Of a stretch of 64,000 nt of DNA, positions 8,675-16,509 are shown one piece after another. The DNA is from Negativibacillus massiliensis. Its GTDB lineage: Bacteria > Bacillota > Clostridia > Oscillospirales > Ruminococcaceae. The position numbers and the translations under genes are program-made. The notes under the pieces were generated by a model. The model worked only from the letters and a program-made list of their open reading frames with translations, searched no databases and was not told where the DNA came from. Positions within the stretch are counted from its first letter, which is position 1. Each line of letters begins with the position of its first letter. Where the stretch lies: the NCBI RefSeq assembly GCF_900148495.1, contig NZ_FTRU01000007.1, positions 248,001-312,000 on the forward strand, given 5' to 3'.

Positions 8675-9748
8675 TCAGTGAGCCATCATGCCACCCAGGC
8701 ACTCTTTGTTGCATCGGATACAGTGGTGAATCGATTTTGCATCACCGTTTTGAACCTTGTTGGGCCACTCGGAATCTGCAATCAGCTGGCGGCTCATTGC
8801 GGCGCAGTCGATTCGTCCGCTCTTAAGCTGTTCTTCCACAAAATCAGGGTCAGTCAGTCCACCCACTCCACAGACAGGGAGGTTAGTCAGCGCCTTGACC
8901 TGATCGCAGAACTTTAGGAAACATCCCTCAGAAGAAAATACCGGATGTTTTGCGGGCGGGATGGTGTCGGAAAGTTCCCCATGGTTTGCTAAAGTTACAT
9001 GGAAGCTGGTGACGCCTGCCTGTTCCAGAAGCGGAACAAAGACAGAAAGTTCAGATTCCAGAACGCCGGCGTTTCCGTAGTGCGGGTTTTCCTGACGGAC
9101 TGCAAGCTTAAAATCAATGGGCAGATCTGGCAGAACACGGCGGATGGCAGTGACAGCTTCCACAGCAAACCGCGCACGATTTTCAGGACTTCCGCCATAG
9201 CAGTCGGTGCGTTGATTGAACAGGGAGGAAGCAAAACTTCCGCACATCCGGTCCCCATGAACCTGGACCATATCAAAACCAGCCTGCACTGCAAGTTTTG
9301 CAGCGGTGCCAAAAGCGGAGGTGATGCTTTGAACCTTTTTGACGGGCATGTTAGTGATATAGGGGCTTACCTGCTGATTGAGCAGGGGACGCAGTTCTTC
9401 CATGGAAATGCGTTTGGTGAGCACACCGGGGATATATCGGATCATTCCCTTAAGGTTGGAATCGGACTGATGCAGCTGCGCACAGACTTTACATCCCTGC
9501 GCATGAATCATATCGGTCAGGGTTCGGTAATAATCAAATCCCTTTTTGGTGTAGAGGGAAGGGCCGAAGTGGGAAGGAAGCACCGGAACATCCCCGATGA
9601 TAATCATGGCACATCCTCCACAGGCGATCTTTTTGAGAAGCTCCAGCTGTTCTGTCTGGGGAAGTCCCAGCGAGGTAGGAGCAAAGATGATGCGGTTTTT
9701 TAAGGGTAGTCCACCGTAGTTTATTGGGCTGTTGATGGTTTCGTACAT
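8675..9748 (-). CDS. bilR: Bilirubin reductase BilR, old yellow enzyme family
   Basis: A 357-residue FMN-dependent ene-reductase of the OYE/2,4-dienoyl-CoA reductase type. The barrel begins with PLKNRIIFAPTSLGLP and includes the FMN-binding strand VCGVGGLTDPDFVEE. The motif VQVHGDR places Asp166 and Arg167 exactly where the HGDR motif is reported in characterised BilR enzymes. GSFASSLFNQRTDCYGGS follows, a standard OYE segment. A Cys-rich end (CIRCNKEC) may hold an iron-sulfur ligand set. The protein is the short form that lacks the fused flavin/NAD domains of long dienoyl-CoA reductases, consistent with a separate BilS. It overlaps bilQ by 28 bases. The likely substrate is bilirubin; other bilins or enoates cannot be excluded from sequence. 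Confidence 0.87.
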   Translation of the reverse strand: MYETINSPINYGGLPLKNRIIFAPTSLGLPQTEQLELLKKIACGGCAMIIIGDVPVLPSHFGPSLYTKKGFDYYRTLTDMIHAQGCKVCAQLHQSDSNLKGMIRYIPGVLTKRISMEELRPLLNQQVSPYITNMPVKKVQSITSAFGTAAKLAVQAGFDMVQVHGDRMCGSFASSLFNQRTDCYGGSPENRARFAVEAVTAIRRVLPDLPIDFKLAVRQENPHYGNAGVLESELSVFVPLLEQAGVTSFHVTLANHGELSDTIPPAKHPVFSSEGCFLKFCDQVKALTNLPVCGVGGLTDPDFVEEQLKSGRIDCAAMSRQLIADSEWPNKVQNGDAKSIHHCIRCNKECLGGMMAH

Positions 9749-10158
9749 ATAGAATCTACTTCTTTCTGGGCTGCTTTTGCCAAGAGAGTGAATAACTGTT
9801 CCCGCTCCTGTAAACTGAGTGCCGATAAAACCTGTTCATCCCAGTCAAAAAAGACCTGATGGCTGACCTCAAACGCCTGCTGACCTTTATCACTCAGATT
9901 CAGATGATAGCAGCGGCCGGATTTTTCTCTTGTTAAAAATCCTTCCTCCACCAGTTTGGTGACGCTGCGCTGGGAATATCCCCAGTCCAGATTCAGGTCG
10001 GAGGTCAGTTGTGTCTGGGTGCAGCCGGGATGTTTTCCCACATAGATGACCAGAAACAGGGAGCCAAAGTTAAGCCCCAGTGTCTGCAGTTTGGCGGTGG
10101 TGTAGTTTACAAAGCTGCGATGAAATGCGGTGGCATAATATGCCAGGGTCTGAAACAT
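9721..10158 (-). CDS. bilQ: MarR family regulator of the bil operon (BilQ)
   Basis: A 145-residue winged-helix regulator of the MarR family. The HTH spans about residues 50-75 (TQTQLTSDLNLDWGYSQRSVTKLVEEGFL) and the wing follows (LTREKSGRCYHLNLSDKG). It is the first gene of bilQ-bilR-bilS, and its end overlaps the bilR start. Two copies of an inverted repeat flank the promoter just upstream, so it most likely represses its own operon. AGGAG precedes two possible ATG codons, at 10164 and 10158; the second is better spaced. Confidence 0.85.
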   Translation of the reverse strand: MFQTLAYYATAFHRSFVNYTTAKLQTLGLNFGSLFLVIYVGKHPGCTQTQLTSDLNLDWGYSQRSVTKLVEEGFLTREKSGRCYHLNLSDKGQQAFEVSHQVFFDWDEQVLSALSLQEREQLFTLLAKAAQKEVDSICTKPSTAQ

Positions 10159-10176
10159 GATCATTCAACTCCTATT

Positions 10177-10219
10177 CTTGACTAGGTCAAGTATAAATGA
10201 TTTACTTGATAAAGTCAAG
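10177..10219 (-). promoter_or_regulatory. bilQRS promoter with two MarR-type operators
   Basis: On the minus strand, TTGACT (10213-10218), a 17-base spacer and TATACT (10190-10195) form a near-consensus sigma-A promoter. It is flanked by two inverted repeats: CTTGACTAGGTCAAG at 10177-10191, just downstream of the -10 box, and CTTGATAAAGTCAAG at 10205-10219, covering the -35 box. Their centres are 28 bases apart. This arrangement is what a MarR repressor would use for autoregulation. Confidence 0.85.
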
Positions 10220-10230
10220 TGAATAAATGA

Positions 10231-10265
10231 AAAAATACCGGAATAAATTATTTTATTCCGGTATG
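10231..10265 (-). terminator. Terminator of the YczE-like gene
   Basis: Arms ATACCGGAATAAA and TTTATTCCGGTAT with a T run on the minus strand. It separates the YczE-like gene from the bil promoter. Confidence 0.85.
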
Positions 10266-10291
10266 AGCAGGCGACAGAGAAAAACGAAAAT

Positions 10292-10951
10292 TTATTGTAA
10301 GCAGGTGCGTTCAATAAGATTTGTCAGTTTATTGGTCTGTTTGGTAATCAGACCGACAAACAGGGCAGCAGCAATGGTACCTTCCCGTACACCGTCGAGA
10401 TGTCCAAGGAAGAGAAAGGACAAGATGACAGCGATACAGACCAGAGTCGCATCGAAGATAACCTTCATATTGCCAAAGCGGATGGGAACCTTTTGACAGA
10501 TTGCAAGGACGATGCCCTCTCCCGCGGTGGTAACCAGATGTGCCATTACCTCAACGCTGACACCAAAGGCAATCAGAAAGATGCCGACAGCGCAAAGAAT
10601 CCATTGCTCAAAATAGTTGGAGGCGGTGATGCCCTGAATACAGATTTTTGCCACGTCAATCATAACACCAAACAGGATTGCTGCGGGAAGCTGCAAAAGC
10701 TGAAACCAATCATACTCTCTGCGCAGAATAGCAATCTGGATCAGAATGAAGATGAAATTCATTATGATCGTGGTGGTGCCCACAGACAGCCCGGAAATAG
10801 CAGAAGTTACATAAGGAACGCTGGAGATAGGGGATGTTCCAAGAGCAGCCTGGATGGAGAACGCTACGCCAAATGCCATGATAATCAGACCAAGGCAGAG
10901 AAAAAGAAAGCGTTTGAAAGGGTGGTTGACAGAATGTTTTGTTTGCGACAT
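10292..10951 (-). CDS. YczE-like integral membrane protein
   Basis: A 219-residue protein with five or six hydrophobic segments. The pattern GLIIMAFGVAFSIQAALGTSP near the N-terminus is typical of the YczE/YitT-like membrane protein family, whose transported substrate or role is not established. GAAGG precedes the ATG. The gene is upstream of, and in the same direction as, the bil operon, but a terminator and a dedicated promoter lie between them, so it is not part of that operon. Confidence 0.75.
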   Translation of the reverse strand: MSQTKHSVNHPFKRFLFLCLGLIIMAFGVAFSIQAALGTSPISSVPYVTSAISGLSVGTTTIIMNFIFILIQIAILRREYDWFQLLQLPAAILFGVMIDVAKICIQGITASNYFEQWILCAVGIFLIAFGVSVEVMAHLVTTAGEGIVLAICQKVPIRFGNMKVIFDATLVCIAVILSFLFLGHLDGVREGTIAAALFVGLITKQTNKLTNLIERTCLQ

Positions 10952-11037
10952 GATGATAATACCTTCTTGTCTTTTAACTGGGATTGGATGATATGGATAT
11001 GAGCAGCACGGGAAAGCTGACCCTCAGGCGCTTGAGG

Positions 11038-11374
11038 ATAAAAGAAAAGCACCCCTGTCCTAGAAAGAGGTACTGCCTTTTATGATGCGTGATAACGAAA
11101 CGAAAACAAAGCTTTGGTTTACGGAGGGTATTCAGCGACGGATAACAGGAACTTGAAAAGGTTCAACTCCTGACCACTCCAAATAAAAGAAAAGCACCCC
11201 TGTCTTCGACAGAGGCACTTTTCTTTTATGGTGCGTGATAACGAAACGAAAACAAAGCTTTGGTTTACGGAGGGTATTCAGCAACGGATAACAGGAACTT
11301 GAAAAGGTTCAACTCCTGACCACTCCAAATAAAAGAAAAGCACCCCTGTCTTCGACAGAGGCACTTTTCTTTTA
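11038..11374. repeat. Tandem 146-bp repeats downstream of tRNA-Leu
   Basis: Two near-identical units (about 11041-11185 and 11186-11331) and a partial third (11332-11374). On the minus strand, each unit contains a terminator-like hairpin that copies the tRNA-Leu terminator. A segment ending in TTATCACGCACCATAAAAG mimics the tRNA 3' end, TTATCCGCACCATAAAAG. A second tRNA T-arm-like stretch contains TTCAAGTTCCTGTTATCCG. The two full units differ at few positions, mainly in the first hairpin. No open reading frame of note is present. The structure looks like serial duplication of the tRNA 3' end plus its terminator. Confidence 0.8.
11331..11374 (-). terminator. Terminator of tRNA-Leu
   Basis: On the minus strand, TAAAAGAAAAGTGCCTCTGTC, the loop GAA and GACAGGGGTGC form a long hairpin followed by TTTTCTTTTATTT, directly after the tRNA CCA end. 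Confidence 0.85.
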
Positions 11375-11459
11375 TGGTGCGGATAACAGGACTTGAACCT
11401 GCACGGGGGTACCCACTAGAGCCTAAATCTAGCGCGTCTGCCAATTCCGCCATATCCGC
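11375..11459 (-). tRNA. tRNA-Leu (anticodon UAG)
   Basis: An 85-nucleotide class II tRNA with encoded CCA. The acceptor GCGGATA pairs with TATCCGC, and the discriminator is A. The D-arm is TGGCGGAATTGGCAGACG, the anticodon stem-loop is CTAGA-TTTAGGC-TCTAG with anticodon TAG, the variable arm is long, and the T-arm is CAGGTTCAAGTCCTG. It is the only tRNA seen in the window. Confidence 0.95.
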
Positions 11460-11604
11460 ACATTTCGTACCCTCTGTTTGATGTGGGGAGGGTTCCCGGG
11501 ATATGCTGAATCCGTATCATGTGCAGCTTTACTGCGCTATCTATTATATCAGCAGAAAAGCAGAAAGGTCAAGTCTTTCCCGTACAAAAGTTTTCGTCGT
11601 ATTT

Positions 11605-12072
11605 CTAGCGGTCGTTTTGCTGGCACTCGCGGCGGGCTTCATCCAGCAGGGCGCGGTCAAAGCCGACATCCTGATAGCCTTCCAGAACAGTATTCCAGTA
11701 GCGGTCAGAAGGAAGGCGCGGCTGTCCATCATTCATGATATACCAAAAGCCGGAAAGCATGCCATGACCGGTGACTTCGGTGGAAACAGCTTCGATGCGG
11801 TAGAGATTGTTTTCGACATCCTCATAATCGTCCAGAGCCTTGACGTCCGAAGGTTCGACCGAGAAAGCAGCAACCGGAACAAAGCTTCCCTGTTTTGGCT
11901 CTACTGTGAGGAAGGTATCCTCTTGACAGGGACCGCGAAACAGCAGGGTGTAGTTTTCGATTCTGCCGGTTCCCAGAAGTTTTGCAGTAGGGCAGCGCTG
12001 TTTCATCTGTTCCAAGTGCAGGTTGCTGCCATAAGCAAAATAAATTTTCATATTGATCGGATTATTTTCCAT
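11605..12072 (-). CDS. Gamma-glutamylcyclotransferase-like protein
   Basis: A 155-residue protein with the family hallmark YFAYGSN close to the N-terminus, a RIENYTLLFRG strand and DDYEDVENNLYR containing the conserved acidic residues. The fold (AIG2/GGCT) releases 5-oxoproline from gamma-glutamyl amines or peptides in some members, and many bacterial members have no assigned substrate. Several Met codons are possible; the one at 12072 has GGAGG eleven bases upstream and is preferred. The gene has its own promoter and stands alone. Confidence 0.78.
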   Translation of the reverse strand: MENNPINMKIYFAYGSNLHLEQMKQRCPTAKLLGTGRIENYTLLFRGPCQEDTFLTVEPKQGSFVPVAAFSVEPSDVKALDDYEDVENNLYRIEAVSTEVTGHGMLSGFWYIMNDGQPRLPSDRYWNTVLEGYQDVGFDRALLDEARRECQQNDR

Positions 12073-12129
12073 TTCTTTTTTGACCTCCATAAATGAAAGG
12101 ATATTGTTACTATTCCCGTAAACAATTCT

Positions 12130-12158
12130 ATCATAACAATTCACCGGAAAGTTTTCAA
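12130..12158 (-). promoter_or_regulatory. Candidate promoter of the GGCT-like gene
   Basis: On the minus strand: TTGAAA, 17-base spacer, TATGAT, about 60 bases upstream of the preferred start codon. Confidence 0.55.
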
Positions 12159-12208
12159 TTTTTGTTTGTAAATTTTCTGTCGAAGAAATTTTCTCTTCGA
12201 GAAAGGGG

Positions 12209-12240
12209 AAAGGGCACGACCAAAACGGTCGTGCCCTTTC
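12209..12240 (-). terminator. Terminator of the GntR-ABC operon
   Basis: AAAGGGCACGACC and GGTCGTGCCCTTT flank an AAAAC loop, about 35 bases after the stop of the large permease gene. The T-rich flank is interrupted on both strands. Confidence 0.7.
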
Positions 12241-12274
12241 TTTATGGATGAATTATAAAAGGAGAAATCAAGGT

Positions 12275-14683
12275 TTACCAGTGATAGCTTTCAACTCCGT
12301 CATAGGTGCTGTACTGACCATCAGGAGAGATAAAGGCGGTACGTTCCATAGCATCGAGCTGTTCTGGTGTTTTACCTGTGAACCAGTCCAGATTGTTCTG
12401 ACGTGCAAACTCGGCAACACTCAGGTAGGTGCTGGTATCCACAAAATCTCCTGAAGAGAGGGTTCCAGTTGAGTATTCCGAATCACTCTTTTTGTGTATC
12501 TTAAAAAATTGATCAAGTTCTTCGGCGTTGAGCAGATATGAAATTTCCTGACTGTCCTTTACAATCGAGAGCAATACAGAATTTTCAATATACATCTTGC
12601 GGCAGGAGTTTCCGTTTTTCTCCGAATCACTCTGAATATAGATTGGATTGCAGGAAGAAGAAGTTGGGAACGGAGTGCACGCAGCAACCAGAGCTTCCAT
12701 TTGCTGAGGATCGGTAATATCCCAGAAGACGGTGTCTCCGTGTTCACTTGGCATGATGTCGCGATAGTTCTTTTCTCCCAATCCAAACGATCTGTAGTCA
12801 ATGGTGGAGCGCAGGTTGATGTTCATATCATAGGAATCCGGCATGAACACGCTGACAGTGTGAATTCCGTCCAGATAGGTGTTTTGCGGCTGCATACCCC
12901 ATGATTTTAACAGACTGAGGGTGTTCTGATAGGAGGAACGAATCACCAGTGCGGAGTTGCCGAATGTGACCTGATCGCCATTTTCTATGATGAAGCTTCC
13001 CTCTCCTGGAGTGATAACGGTTGGTTTGAGCACCCATTCCAGATAGCCGACGACAGGGTCTTTTTCATAGTCGTTTAAAAGCTCCGGAGTAAGATTTAAC
13101 AGGTCGGTCTGTACAGCAGTCAGCAGCTGCTGATATTTTTCAGCGTCGATCTCATCACAGTAAGTGCCGAGCTTGTCATAGCAGGAAACTGACTGGAGTA
13201 TCTGTGGTGTGTAGGAAAAGACCGCTTGGCTCTGTTCCACAAATTCCGGCTGGCAGAACAGTTCCTGAATGAGCGGAAGGTCGGAAAGAGCGAAGGAATA
13301 GCCTCGGTTCATCTCGGAGTGTGGGAGTGTGTAGCATATAGACAGGCTGTTTCCACGAAGTCCGGAATAATCTTTTCCTTCTTCAATGGCTCTTTGGTGA
13401 AGTTCGCGGACAATTTCCTTGGAACGTTCTGAGGAGAGGGTGATGTACAGATAATTGCGTGTTGAGGAGGTTCCAGGATTATTCCAGTCCAGAATCTCAT
13501 AAGTAGCATCCTGACTTCTGATAGTCAGTTCGATTTTCTCAATGTCCTGAAGGTCAGGAATACGGGATACGATGCCGAATCCGTTAAAGAACAGAAAGAC
13601 AGGACAGGTCAGGCAGACCAGAACGGTGAGGGCGATGTATTTGAGATTTTTGCCCAGATTGCCAAAACCTTTTCCAGTGATTCCTTCCACCAGCAAAAAT
13701 CCCAGAGGTCCTCCAACGAGTGCACCAATCAGACAGCTTTGTACTTGATCTTCAAAGATAGGGTTAAACAGAGACACAAAGAGGATAAACGAAGTGAGGA
13801 AGCCAGCCAGCAATTTCATCAGCTGGGAAAAGGCGCTCTGTCTGCCCCACTGCTGTGCCCATTCACTGTGAAAACGATGATAGAGATGAAGAGAAACAAA
13901 TACACCGGCAATAGCGAGCAGTGCCCAGATACTGCACCATATCATCATATAGTTAGGAATTGTTTGAGCGTATGACATACTTTGATAGCAACTGATCATG
14001 CCATATGGAGAGAGAAAAGAAAAGCTCATATTCAGCTCAACACCATAGAGCATGTTGGCAAGGCTAAAAAAGATGTACACGATTCCGGTTAGGCAGCCGT
14101 TGATGGCGATGGAATAGATAATGCTTTCTGCCGCGTTGGAGGAGGTAACCGCAATCATGCAGGAAAAGGTAAAGACAGTCAGATGCAGGATAATCCAGAT
14201 CAGTAGATCCATCAGCAGGTAGCTAGCAATCTTGACAACAGACATTAATCCATTGAATGCAAAGCACTGCATCACGATGCAGATCAGGCGGCAGACTGTA
14301 ATTGGTACGACCAAAAATACGATACCGGCAAAGTAGCGGGAGAGAAAAAGCTTGTTGCGAGAAACCGGCATCGAGTGGTAAAAATCAACCGAAAGTCTGT
14401 TGTGCAGATAATGAAATAGAATCGCAGCGAGCAGTACCGGAACGATAATGCCTGTTGCGGCATAAAAGAAGGAACTGGTGAACAGTTCGACATCTTGTGT
14501 GTTAGTGGGAGTGTATTGGCGGAGATCATAAAAGGTAGGCAGTACCGTAATCAGCACCAGTCCCACTGTATACATCGCCATCAGGATGCCGTTTTGGCGC
14601 AGACAGCCTGCCATCATACTGAAAAGCTTACGGTCAAACAGTTTTTCGGATGATTTATTAGAAGATAACGTTGTTGTAGTCAT
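12275..14683 (-). CDS. Large ABC transporter permease (YtrC/YtrD-like operon context)
   Basis: An 802-residue membrane protein. The first 370 or so residues hold multiple hydrophobic segments of the ABC-2 permease type. After a last segment (VLVCLTCPVFLFFNGFG), a soluble region of about 420 residues follows (starting DIEKIELTIRSQD), probably outside the cell. It is the third gene of a GntR-ATPase-permease operon and overlaps the ATPase gene by 26 bases, with GGAGG nine bases before its ATG. The size, with a large soluble C-terminal domain, suggests a fused or single-chain exporter permease responding to the cell envelope. The substrate is unknown. Confidence 0.8.
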   Translation of the reverse strand: MTTTTLSSNKSSEKLFDRKLFSMMAGCLRQNGILMAMYTVGLVLITVLPTFYDLRQYTPTNTQDVELFTSSFFYAATGIIVPVLLAAILFHYLHNRLSVDFYHSMPVSRNKLFLSRYFAGIVFLVVPITVCRLICIVMQCFAFNGLMSVVKIASYLLMDLLIWIILHLTVFTFSCMIAVTSSNAAESIIYSIAINGCLTGIVYIFFSLANMLYGVELNMSFSFLSPYGMISCYQSMSYAQTIPNYMMIWCSIWALLAIAGVFVSLHLYHRFHSEWAQQWGRQSAFSQLMKLLAGFLTSFILFVSLFNPIFEDQVQSCLIGALVGGPLGFLLVEGITGKGFGNLGKNLKYIALTVLVCLTCPVFLFFNGFGIVSRIPDLQDIEKIELTIRSQDATYEILDWNNPGTSSTRNYLYITLSSERSKEIVRELHQRAIEEGKDYSGLRGNSLSICYTLPHSEMNRGYSFALSDLPLIQELFCQPEFVEQSQAVFSYTPQILQSVSCYDKLGTYCDEIDAEKYQQLLTAVQTDLLNLTPELLNDYEKDPVVGYLEWVLKPTVITPGEGSFIIENGDQVTFGNSALVIRSSYQNTLSLLKSWGMQPQNTYLDGIHTVSVFMPDSYDMNINLRSTIDYRSFGLGEKNYRDIMPSEHGDTVFWDITDPQQMEALVAACTPFPTSSSCNPIYIQSDSEKNGNSCRKMYIENSVLLSIVKDSQEISYLLNAEELDQFFKIHKKSDSEYSTGTLSSGDFVDTSTYLSVAEFARQNNLDWFTGKTPEQLDAMERTAFISPDGQYSTYDGVESYHW

Positions 14684-15560
14684 AGCCGACTGCCTCCATT
14701 TCTGTAATGAAGATTTCTTCGAGGGTGAGTGGAACGCTCTCGCAGAGCAGAGGATTGAGTGCGGAAAGCTTATGCTCTACCTCATGCGGATTTCCGTGTG
14801 CTACAATCTCGGCAACGTTGCCGCTTGCATGGAAGGAGATCACGTCAACCAGCTGTTCAAAGGCGGCTTTGTCCGGCAGCGGTTTTGCAGCAAACTGAAT
14901 CTTTGCAAAATCCTGCTGAAGTTCTGCAAGTTCCTTTTGGAACAGAATCTTGCCGCCGTGCAAGAGTCCCACCTGATCGCACAGGTCTTCCAGCTCCCGC
15001 AGGTTATGGGAAGCAATCAGTACGGTAGTTCCGCGGTCAAGGATATCGTCAGCGATGATTTTGCGCACCGCCACACGGATGACCGGGTCCAGTCCGTCAA
15101 AGGCTTCGTCCAGCAGCAGATATTTTGGCATACAGCTCAGTCCCAGAATAATCGCAATCTGGCGGCGCATTCCTTTGGAGCAGGCGGAAAGTTTGCGTTC
15201 CGGCGGAATCGGGAAGCGTTTTACCAGCTCAGCGTAGCGGGATGCCGACCAGTTTGGATAGATCGAAGAATAGATCTTTGCCAGCGAATCCATCGAAGCC
15301 CCCGGCATCTGATAGATCTCATCCGGAATGAAGAAAAGTTCGGATTTGAGCGCCGGATTTTCGTAGACATCCTCACCGTTAATCATGATGCGGCCTTCGG
15401 TCGGGCGGTAGACTCCGGCAAGCAGCCGCAGAAAGGTGGATTTTCCGGCACCGTTTGAGCCGACCAGTCCATAGATTTTGCCGTCCTCGATACTGGTGGT
15501 GAGAGAATCGAGCGCCAATGTATTGTTAAATCGTTTGGTCAAGTTTTCGGATTGAATCAT
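14658..15560 (-). CDS. ABC transporter ATP-binding protein
   Basis: A 300-residue ATPase with Walker A GSNGAGKS (about residues 34-41), signature SKGMRRQIAI, Walker B YLLLDEAFDGLDP and the switch His in IASHNLRE. The sequence and gene order (GntR, ATPase, permease) match the YtrA-YtrB type of exporter that is derepressed by cell-wall antibiotics in Firmicutes. That function is known for the family but only inferred here. The ATG at 15560 follows GGAGG and overlaps the GntR stop codon (ATGA). Confidence 0.9.
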   Translation of the reverse strand: MIQSENLTKRFNNTLALDSLTTSIEDGKIYGLVGSNGAGKSTFLRLLAGVYRPTEGRIMINGEDVYENPALKSELFFIPDEIYQMPGASMDSLAKIYSSIYPNWSASRYAELVKRFPIPPERKLSACSKGMRRQIAIILGLSCMPKYLLLDEAFDGLDPVIRVAVRKIIADDILDRGTTVLIASHNLRELEDLCDQVGLLHGGKILFQKELAELQQDFAKIQFAAKPLPDKAAFEQLVDVISFHASGNVAEIVAHGNPHEVEHKLSALNPLLCESVPLTLEEIFITEMEAVGYDYNNVIF

Positions 15561-15958
15561 TTGTTTCCCTCCTGACTGTTTGTCGAATTGTCCGGCAGCG
15601 ATTGCAGATGCTCCCGAATGGAATCGAGCAGCTGCTCTTTAGAAAGACCGCGGGAAAGCGCCTTATCCACCGCAGCAAACACTTCCTCAAGGGCAGCCTT
15701 ACGAGGCTGTTCGAGAGACAGCACATCCGGTGAAACGAAACTTCCCTTGCCGGTGACGGTGTAGATGATGCCCTGACGCTCCAGCTCCTGATAGGCTTTG
15801 GCGACAGTGTTGGGGTTAACACCGACATCTCGCGCCAGTGCCCGTACCGAAGGAAGCTGTTCATGCTCATCCAGCACCCCCAGCAGGGAAAGGCGGATAA
15901 TCTGTTCCTCCAGCTGTTCATAAAGAGGTATCCTGCTTTGCAGGTCAAGTTTTATCAT
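15557..15958 (-). CDS. GntR family regulator (YtrA subfamily)
   Basis: A 133-residue regulator with an N-terminal winged helix (IPLYEQLEEQIIRLSLLGVLDEHEQLPSVRALARDVGVNPNTVAKAYQELERQGI). It has only a short C-terminal dimerisation helix pair, the defining form of the YtrA subfamily. The ATG at 15958 has GGAGG at seven bases; the longer frame starting at 16132 crosses the promoter and operator and is rejected. It most likely represses its own operon by binding the inverted repeat immediately upstream. Confidence 0.9.
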   Translation of the reverse strand: MIKLDLQSRIPLYEQLEEQIIRLSLLGVLDEHEQLPSVRALARDVGVNPNTVAKAYQELERQGIIYTVTGKGSFVSPDVLSLEQPRKAALEEVFAAVDKALSRGLSKEQLLDSIREHLQSLPDNSTNSQEGNK

Positions 15959-15984
15959 AAAATTACCTCCGTTTTTGATGTGTA

Positions 15985-16044
15985 TTAAGTGTATTAGTCT
16001 AAATAGTACACTTAAAATATAGCAGCAAATCCGATGGTTGTCAA
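15985..16044 (-). promoter_or_regulatory. Promoter and YtrA-type operator of the GntR-ABC operon
   Basis: On the minus strand, TTGACA (16039-16044), a 17-base spacer and TATATT (16016-16021). Immediately downstream, covering the probable start site, nine-base arms TTAAGTGTA and TACACTTAA (15985-16015) are separated by 13 bases. The AGTGTA-N-TACACT pattern fits operators of YtrA-type GntR repressors. Confidence 0.85.
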
Positions 16045-16161
16045 TAGTCATGGAAAAAGAAAGTTTGTTTAAAGAAAAGGGGAAAGCTGTTGAATGGCTG
16101 TGGAATACCGCAGATAGGGAAAAAATTTTCAAAAAAGGGCGAATTTCCTTTGAAAAATCGC

Positions 16162-16190
16162 TTGCAAAATTGATTTTTCTATGGTACTAT
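16162..16190 (+). promoter_or_regulatory. Candidate promoter of rpmE
   Basis: TTGCAA, 17-base spacer, TACTAT. The start site would lie about 40 bases upstream of the rpmE ATG. Confidence 0.5.
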
Positions 16191-16236
16191 GTATTTTGTT
16201 ATCCTATGTAATTTCAGAAAGAGGTGACTAGCTAAG

Positions 16237-16440
16237 ATGAAACAGGGAATCCATCCACAGTATGAGCCAACCGTTATCAAATGTGCATGTGGTGCAGAAT
16301 TTGAAACTCGTTCTACAAAAAAGGATCTGCGCGTTGAAATTTGTTCAAAGTGTCATCCTTTCTTCACAGGCAGACAGAAACTGGTTGATACCGGCGGTCG
16401 TGTAGATCGTTTCAACAAACGTTTCGGTCTTACCAAATAA
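16237..16440 (+). CDS. rpmE: 50S ribosomal protein L31, zinc-binding form
   Basis: A 67-residue large-subunit ribosomal protein. CAC at Cys16 and Cys18 and CSKC at Cys36 and Cys39 form the zinc site, so this is the C+ type of L31 used under zinc-replete conditions. The ends ([16 protein letters not shown] and [11 protein letters not shown]) are typical. GAGGTGA precedes the ATG. The gene is monocistronic and is followed by a repeat-rich intergenic region. Confidence 0.96.
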   Translation: MKQGIHPQYEPTVIKCACGAEFETRSTKKDLRVEICSKCHPFFTGRQKLVDTGGRVDRFNKRFGLTK

Positions 16441-16509
16441 GGTTCAGACTACCAAAGGCAATGCGTCAGAGCAGAAAAACTGGTGCATTGCCTTTTTGCT
16501 ATGCAAAAA

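Noticed and set aside
10400-11002. 200-codon plus-strand frame opposite the YczE-like gene
   Set aside because: Antisense to a membrane protein gene; Asp/Lys/Asn-rich peptide is the usual complement of hydrophobic codons.
11038-11374. CRISPR array near tRNA-Leu
   Set aside because: The repeats are contiguous 146-base units without spacers, and no cas genes are nearby.
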